DNA of 8,016 nt, taken from positions 1 to 8,016 of the forward strand of contig JAEZPX010000064.1 of NCBI GenBank assembly GCA_023413275.1, in the 5' to 3' direction. The stretch comes from Bacillota bacterium (lineage in GTDB: Bacteria > Bacillota > Clostridia > Lachnospirales > Anaerotignaceae). The first letter of the stretch is position 1; the number at the start of each line of letters is the position of its first letter. Positions 7,298 through 8,016 of the stretch are shown one piece after another. Under the pieces are notes generated by a model. The model did not search any database. It was not told the origin of the DNA and was given only the letters and a program-made list of their open reading frames with translations. The translations under genes were made by a program, and so were the position numbers.

Positions 7298-7364
7298 CAG
7301 GACGAACATATGTGGCAGGACAAACATAGTATATATTAAGAACGACAGAAAGGCAGGAACAAAG
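7298..7364 (+). repeat. Imperfect direct repeats CAGGACRAACATA
   Basis: CAGGACGAACATA (7298-7310) recurs as CAGGACAAACATA (7317-7329), 19 bases further on. A looser third copy, GGCAGGAACAAAG, lies at 7352-7364. Only one base differs between the first two 13-base copies. They could be protein-binding sites, iteron-like elements or remnants of a decayed sequence. No reading frame accompanies them. Confidence 0.45.
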
Positions 7365-7445
7365 AAGAAAAGATTTGAATTTCAGTTAAACATGGGATGG
7401 CCAAATCCATGAATAAAGCAAAAGCCTATAAGAAAACTCCTTTTT

Positions 7446-7553
7446 ACCCTTTCGAGCAGACTCCTAGACATTCCGTTTTGTAGCGATGAACAAACGGGAA
7501 CTGTGTGGATTGCTACGAAAGGGTTATAGTTTTTAAAAGTTATAACCTTTTTG
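7446..7553 (+). ncRNA. Putative structured RNA with pseudoknot and alternative terminator-like hairpin
   Basis: ACCCTTTCG (7446-7454) pairs perfectly with CGAAAGGGT (7516-7524) as a closing stem. Inside, CCGTTT (7473-7478) pairs with AAACGG (7492-7497). The loop bases TAGCGAT (7481-7487) are complementary to ATTGCTA (7509-7515, one G-U), directly abutting the closing stem, so a compact pseudoknot is possible. The 3' strand of the closing stem is also part of CGAAAGGGTTATA (7516-7528), which pairs over 13 positions (two G-U) with TATAACCTTTTTG (7541-7553). The two folds exclude each other, as in riboswitches or attenuators. I do not recognise the class, and no clear promoter is seen. It could be a switch, a small RNA, or a folded end of a mobile element. 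Confidence 0.45.
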
Positions 7554-7569
7554 AGCCTTGAGATAATAT

Positions 7570-7596
7570 GACCTTAATTTTAATAAGGTCTTTTTT
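7570..7596 (+). terminator. Intrinsic terminator
   Basis: GACCTTA (7570-7576) and TAAGGTC (7584-7590) form a perfect 7-bp stem with a 7-base loop, followed at once by six T (7591-7596). This is a standard rho-independent terminator on the plus strand. It ends transcription from the RNA-like element or from the GGDEF/HD-GYP gene upstream, and separates both from the phospholipase gene. Confidence 0.75.
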
Positions 7597-7764
7597 AATT
7601 GATTTTATAAGGGGTCATTTATTATATTGTAAAACGCAATGCTGGTTTCGTTATTTGATTTTGTAAAACTACTTAAAGGGTAATGTACATAATAAAAAAA
7701 TTACAAATAATGGATAATATTGATTTATACACATTTTCACAAAATAAAATCATCATCTTAGCAA

Positions 7765-7770
7765 TATAAT
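7765..7770 (+). promoter_or_regulatory. Possible -10 element for the patatin-like gene
   Basis: A perfect TATAAT lies 30 bases before the TTG start and after the upstream terminator, so the gene probably has its own promoter here. No matching -35 hexamer is found at 16-18 bases (TTCACA at 7736-7741 is 23 bases away), so the call is tentative. Confidence 0.3.
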
Positions 7771-7799
7771 TTACTATTAGAATAGTTAGGGTGATATCA

Positions 7800-8016
7800 T
7801 TGTTTAATAAAATTGAAAATTTAGTTTTTGAGGGTGGAGGCGTCCTTGGTATCTCGTATTTGGGTGTACTAGACTATTTATTTCGTAATGGTCATATGGA
7901 AGATGTTATCCGGGTTGCAGGTACTTCAGCCGGTGCTGTTACAGCATGTATTACTAGTTTTAATCTTCCTTTTGTGGAGAGTCGGAAAATTTGCAATACT
8001 TTGGATTATAGGCTGG
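7800..8016 (+). CDS. Patatin-like phospholipase, N-terminal part (runs off right edge)
   Basis: The first 72 codons of a patatin-family lipid acyl hydrolase. The glycine-rich oxyanion-hole motif (FEGGGVLG, residues 10-17) is followed by the nucleophile elbow GTSAG (41-45) with Ser43. The partner Asp of the catalytic dyad lies beyond the window. These enzymes cleave fatty acyl chains from phospholipids. No signal peptide is seen, so it is probably cytoplasmic. TTG at 7800 is preferred as start: AGGGTGA (7788-7794) lies 5 bases upstream and the protein begins just before the first patatin strand. An in-frame GTG at 7791 lies inside that ribosome binding site and is less likely. A terminator upstream suggests a separate unit. 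Whether it is a housekeeping lipase, a toxin-like effector or part of a defence cassette depends on genes to the right. Confidence 0.88.
   Translation, partial: MFNKIENLVFEGGGVLGISYLGVLDYLFRNGHMEDVIRVAGTSAGAVTACITSFNLPFVESRKICNTLDYRL

Larger units (their letters stand above)
7117..7799. other. 683-base region with no recognisable gene
   Basis: No convincing reading frame is seen on either strand: the ATGs reach stops within a few codons and none carries a good ribosome binding site. No tRNA, CRISPR or transposase-like sequence is seen. The region holds the direct repeats (7298-7364), a small hairpin (CATGGGAT 7391-7398 with ATCCATG 7405-7411, one bulge), the RNA-like structure (7446-7553), the terminator (7570-7596) and a duplicated TTGTAAAAC (7627-7635, 7671-7679). 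The stretch 7600-7799 is otherwise plain AT-rich DNA with the presumed phospholipase promoter. Confidence 0.6.

Noticed and set aside
7434..7600. A retron, hammerhead ribozyme, tRNA or known c-di-GMP riboswitch in the structured region
   Set aside because: No reverse transcriptase is visible. CGAAA occurs but the CUGAUGA core of a hammerhead does not. There is no T-loop or acceptor pattern of a tRNA, and no GEMM-type conserved core.

Overview
The window looks like chromosomal DNA of a low-GC, Gram-positive, probably motile clostridium-like bacterium (Firmicutes). The reasons are AT-rich sequence, AGGAGG-type ribosome binding sites, TTG starts, and a dense set of membrane signalling proteins for cyclic di-GMP and chemotaxis. 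The genus cannot be read from the sequence.

Layout, left to right. Positions 1-2210 (minus strand) hold most of a membrane GGDEF-EAL protein whose C-terminus lies beyond the left edge. A 203-base gap with two hairpins separates it from a complete methyl-accepting chemotaxis protein at 2414-4132 (minus, TTG start). A divergent intergenic region of about 380 bases (4133-4515) follows. It holds a 20-base palindrome on the chemoreceptor side and an extended -10 promoter candidate on the other. A complete 866-residue protein runs from 4516 to 7116 (plus): TM - double Cache - TM - HAMP - PAS - GGDEF - HD-GYP. After it come about 680 bases without a recognisable gene. These contain imperfect direct repeats, a compact RNA-like element with several perfect but mutually exclusive pairings, and an intrinsic terminator. 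The first 72 codons of a patatin-like phospholipase start at 7800 and run off the right edge.

The three signalling proteins form a sensory cluster. One couples an extracellular signal to CheA/CheW and swimming; two couple signals to c-di-GMP and hence to the motile/sessile choice. Both c-di-GMP proteins keep intact GGDEF motifs, while the phosphodiesterase halves carry substitutions at conserved positions: EAL has LKIA for LKID; HD-GYP lacks the late metal-binding Asp and the HDxGK Lys. They may therefore act mainly as cyclases, which is inference.

The best leads are two. First, the Cache domain of the 866-residue protein matches, residue for residue and with identical spacing, the amino-acid-binding motif known from PctA-type receptors. 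Second, the putative switching RNA at 7446-7553 resembles no RNA class I can name.
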